From an uncultured Comamonadaceae bacterium (GTDB taxonomy: Bacteria > Pseudomonadota > Gammaproteobacteria > Burkholderiales > Burkholderiaceae), in the NCBI GenBank assembly GCA_946482115.1, contig CAMLQP010000163.1:1-6790 (forward strand): 6,790 bases of DNA. Direction: 5' to 3'. Positions 5,136-6,790 of the stretch are shown in pieces. The position numbers and the translations under genes were made by a program. Below the pieces are notes generated by a model. It saw only the letters and a program-made list of their open reading frames with translations, had not been told where the DNA came from and ran no database searches. The first letter of the stretch is position 1, and every line of letters starts with the position of its first letter.

Positions 5136-6047
5136 ATGAGAACCGAACCCGGCACCGTGCGCCAGTTTGCGCTCTACGGCACGCAGGACGCCACGCCTGC
5201 CTGGGCCGATCTGGTGCATCTGGAGCGGGTGCCGGAGCGCTCCAGCCTGTTTGGCTGGGAGATCGACCTGCACTTTCACGAAGGGCTGATTCAGGTGCTG
5301 TACCTGACGGCAGGCGGTGAAGGCGGTAGCGCACTGATGGATGGCAAACGCTGGCCGCTGCATCCTCCGTGTCTGGTGGTGGTGCCTGCGCGCACCGTGC
5401 ATGGGTTCAGCTTTCACCCGGGCACGGACGGCCCGGTGATCACGGCTGCGCAAAAGCCCCTGGAGTCACTGGCCGCGCTGGCGGCACCGGAGTTGCTGGA
5501 GCACATCAGCCGCCCCCTGGTACTGCCAGTGGACCCGGCGGCGCGCCATGCCCAGGCGCTGCAGCCCCTGTTCGAGGTGATTGGGCAGGAGGCCCATGTG
5601 GACGGCGGTGTACGCGCTGCAGGCATGCCCCTGCTGGTGGCGCTGTTCGTGCAGATTGCCCGCTTGGCGCAGACTTCAGCAGCGCTGCCCGAGGCGATGC
5701 CTTCGCGCAAGGCGGTGCAGATCGAGCGGTTTCGCGCCCTGCTGGACACGAACGTGCGCCAGCACACACCGGTGCACGCTTACGCGGATGCGCTCGGGAT
5801 CTCTGTGGGGCAGCTTTCGCGGCTGTGCCGCGAGGTGCTGGGGGTCTCCGCCCAGGAGGTGGTCAACGCCCGCGTGGTGCATGAGGCCCAGCGGGAGCTG
5901 GTGTATTCATCCCTCTCGGTCAAGCAGATTGCGGCCGAACTGGGCTTTGAGGATGAGGCCTACTTCGGACGCTTCTTCAAGAAGCGCACCGGCCAACGTC
6001 CCACTGATTTCAGGCGCGAAGCCCGGGCGCAGCTGGCGGGTGCGTAG
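5136..6047 (+). CDS. AraC-family transcriptional regulator (PobR/HpaA-like)
   Basis: This 303-residue regulator has an N-terminal cupin-type sensing domain and a C-terminal pair of helix-turn-helix motifs. The N-terminal part includes the HFH cluster (46-48) in WEIDLHFHEGLIQVLYLTAG (41-60) and a second strand motif VVVPARTVHGFSFH (81-94). This layout resembles AraC-type PobR and HpaA activators, which respond to aromatic acids. The DNA-binding half shows ADALGISVGQLSRLCREVLG (217-236) as the first motif, then VKQIAAELGFEDEAYFGRFF (262-281) followed by KKRTGQRPTDFR, the AraC signature. The ATG at 5136 begins just before the conserved FALYG segment. Its AAAGGA (5118-5123) is 12 bases upstream, slightly far. 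An in-frame ATG at 5055 would add 27 unconserved-looking residues. It is divergent from the SDR operon and is the probable inducer-responsive activator of that operon. The inducer is unknown. Confidence 0.92.
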   Translation: MRTEPGTVRQFALYGTQDATPAWADLVHLERVPERSSLFGWEIDLHFHEGLIQVLYLTAGGEGGSALMDGKRWPLHPPCLVVVPARTVHGFSFHPGTDGPVITAAQKPLESLAALAAPELLEHISRPLVLPVDPAARHAQALQPLFEVIGQEAHVDGGVRAAGMPLLVALFVQIARLAQTSAALPEAMPSRKAVQIERFRALLDTNVRQHTPVHAYADALGISVGQLSRLCREVLGVSAQEVVNARVVHEAQRELVYSSLSVKQIAAELGFEDEAYFGRFFKKRTGQRPTDFRREARAQLAGA

Positions 6048-6185
6048 TGCGCGCCAAGCGCCTGTCTACGGGGCCCTGCGAGGGGTATCAACAAGCCCTG
6101 GTGCCTCGGGCGCAGGATGGGCCACGCCGGATTGTCGGGTGGCGACGGTGAAAAGAGAAGCCAAGACGCGAGGCGGCCACCGGCC
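6048..6185. other. Intergenic gap between araC-type gene and zwf (convergent)
   Basis: This 138-base spacer separates two convergent stops. It can form an imperfect stem, CCTGCG (6075-6080) with CGCAGG (6111-6116), possibly continued by AGG/CCT across a four-base bulge. There is no T-run on either strand, so I do not call a terminator. No coding potential or repeat was seen. Confidence 0.5.
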
Positions 6186-6790
6186 TCACATCTCCTCGCT
6201 CCAGCAATACCCGTCGCGCGCAATCATTGCGCTCGCGGCACGCGGGCCCCAGCTACCGGCGGGGTAGGGGCGGGGGCCTGCCGGGTCGTTCTTCCAGTAT
6301 TGCAGGATGGGCTCTACCCAGCGCCAGGCTTCTTCCTGCTCGTCGCTTCGCACAAAAAGGTTCAGGCGGCCAGCGATCACGTCGAGCAGCAGGCGCTCAT
6401 AGGCGCCCACGCGTTCGGTGCCAAAGCGCTGGTCAAAGTCCAGGTTCAGGTGCACCTGCGACAGCGCAGGTTCAGTCTGGTGCTGGGCGGCGCCCTGGGC
6501 CATCAGGTGCAGCTCCAGCCCGTCCTTGGGCTGCAGGTTGATCACCAGCCGGTTGGCGGCGCCTGCAGGCGTCTTGAAGATGGGGTGGGGCACGGGACGG
6601 AAGTTGATGACGATGTGAGCATCTCGCCCCGCCAGCCGCTTGCCGGTACGGATGTAGAACGGCACACCCGCCCAGCGCCAATTGCTGATCTCGGTGCGCA
6701 GCGCCACAAAGGTCTCGGTGGTGCTGCTGGCGGCGACGCCTTTTTCTTGCGCGTAGCCGGGCACGGGCTGGCCCTGGTGGTTGCCGGCGG
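6186..6790 (-). CDS. zwf: Glucose-6-phosphate dehydrogenase, C-terminal part (5' end outside the window)
   Basis: This enzyme oxidises glucose 6-phosphate to 6-phosphogluconolactone with NAD(P)+, the entry to the Entner-Doudoroff and oxidative pentose phosphate routes. About 200 residues are visible of a usual 485-490, all from the C-terminal domain. The frame is open to the window edge, reading GQPVPGYAQEKG at its start, as in other Zwf proteins. Diagnostic segments follow in order: TETFVALRTEISNWRWAGVP, FYIRTGKRL (with the conserved Arg and Lys), NRLVINLQP, AYERLLLDVIAGRLNLFVR, DEQEEAWRWVEPI and AGSWGP before the terminus ARDGYCWSEEM. Each aligns with E. coli Zwf (for example NWRWAGVPFYLRTGKRL and AYERLLL). 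It converges on the AraC-type gene with a 138-base gap. Its promoter and 5' half lie outside this window. Confidence 0.95.
   Translation of the reverse strand, partial: AGNHQGQPVPGYAQEKGVAASSTTETFVALRTEISNWRWAGVPFYIRTGKRLAGRDAHIVINFRPVPHPIFKTPAGAANRLVINLQPKDGLELHLMAQGAAQHQTEPALSQVHLNLDFDQRFGTERVGAYERLLLDVIAGRLNLFVRSDEQEEAWRWVEPILQYWKNDPAGPRPYPAGSWGPRAASAMIARDGYCWSEEM

Noticed and set aside
6075..6116. Imperfect stem after the regulator gene as an intrinsic terminator
   Set aside because: It has a four-base bulge, a long loop and no T-run in either direction; chance pairing is likely in this GC-rich spacer.
1..6790. Mobile elements, CRISPR array, tRNA/rRNA genes, toxin-antitoxin or phage genes
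   Set aside because: I found no transposase or integrase motifs, no regularly spaced repeats and no RNA gene signatures. All spacers are under about 140 bases and are accounted for.

Overview
The window is GC-rich chromosomal DNA. It looks like a member of the Comamonadaceae (Acidovorax, Comamonas, Delftia or a relative; genus not resolved). The reasons are a Bug/TctC-type solute receptor, a PobR/HpaA-like AraC regulator, and Glk and Zwf sequences that read as proteobacterial. This placement is inference from protein style, not from a marker gene.

Layout: eight protein genes fill almost the whole window, and no gap exceeds about 140 bases. At the left edge is the 3' end of glucokinase (glk, + strand), which overlaps by four bases a YaeR-type glyoxalase-like gene (395-814). 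A 31-base convergent gap then leads into four genes on the minus strand. In transcription order these are an SDR dehydrogenase (5010-4144), a large FAD-dependent dehydrogenase resembling 3-ketosteroid delta-1-dehydrogenase (4019-2256), a small NIPSNAP-family protein (2266-1916, overlapping the flavoprotein gene by 11 bases) and a periplasmic TctC/Bug receptor (1850-846). An AraC-family regulator (5136-6047, + strand) diverges from this group. The right edge holds the 3' part of glucose-6-phosphate dehydrogenase (zwf, minus strand).

How it fits together: the outer genes belong to glucose phosphorylation and oxidation. The four-gene operon and its divergent regulator form a self-contained, apparently inducible catabolic cassette between them. 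The SDR would oxidise a secondary alcohol to a ketone and the flavoenzyme would introduce a double bond next to a ring ketone. NIPSNAP has no established reaction but is tied to the flavoenzyme by gene overlap. The Bug protein would capture a carboxylate-type ligand in the periplasm. A reasonable but unproven reading is oxidation, perhaps aromatisation, of an alicyclic hydroxy- or oxo-carboxylic acid. The 125-base divergent region carries a degenerate 12-base direct repeat at exactly 21-base spacing, the geometry expected of an AraC-family operator.

I saw no tRNA, rRNA, CRISPR array, insertion sequence or phage gene.
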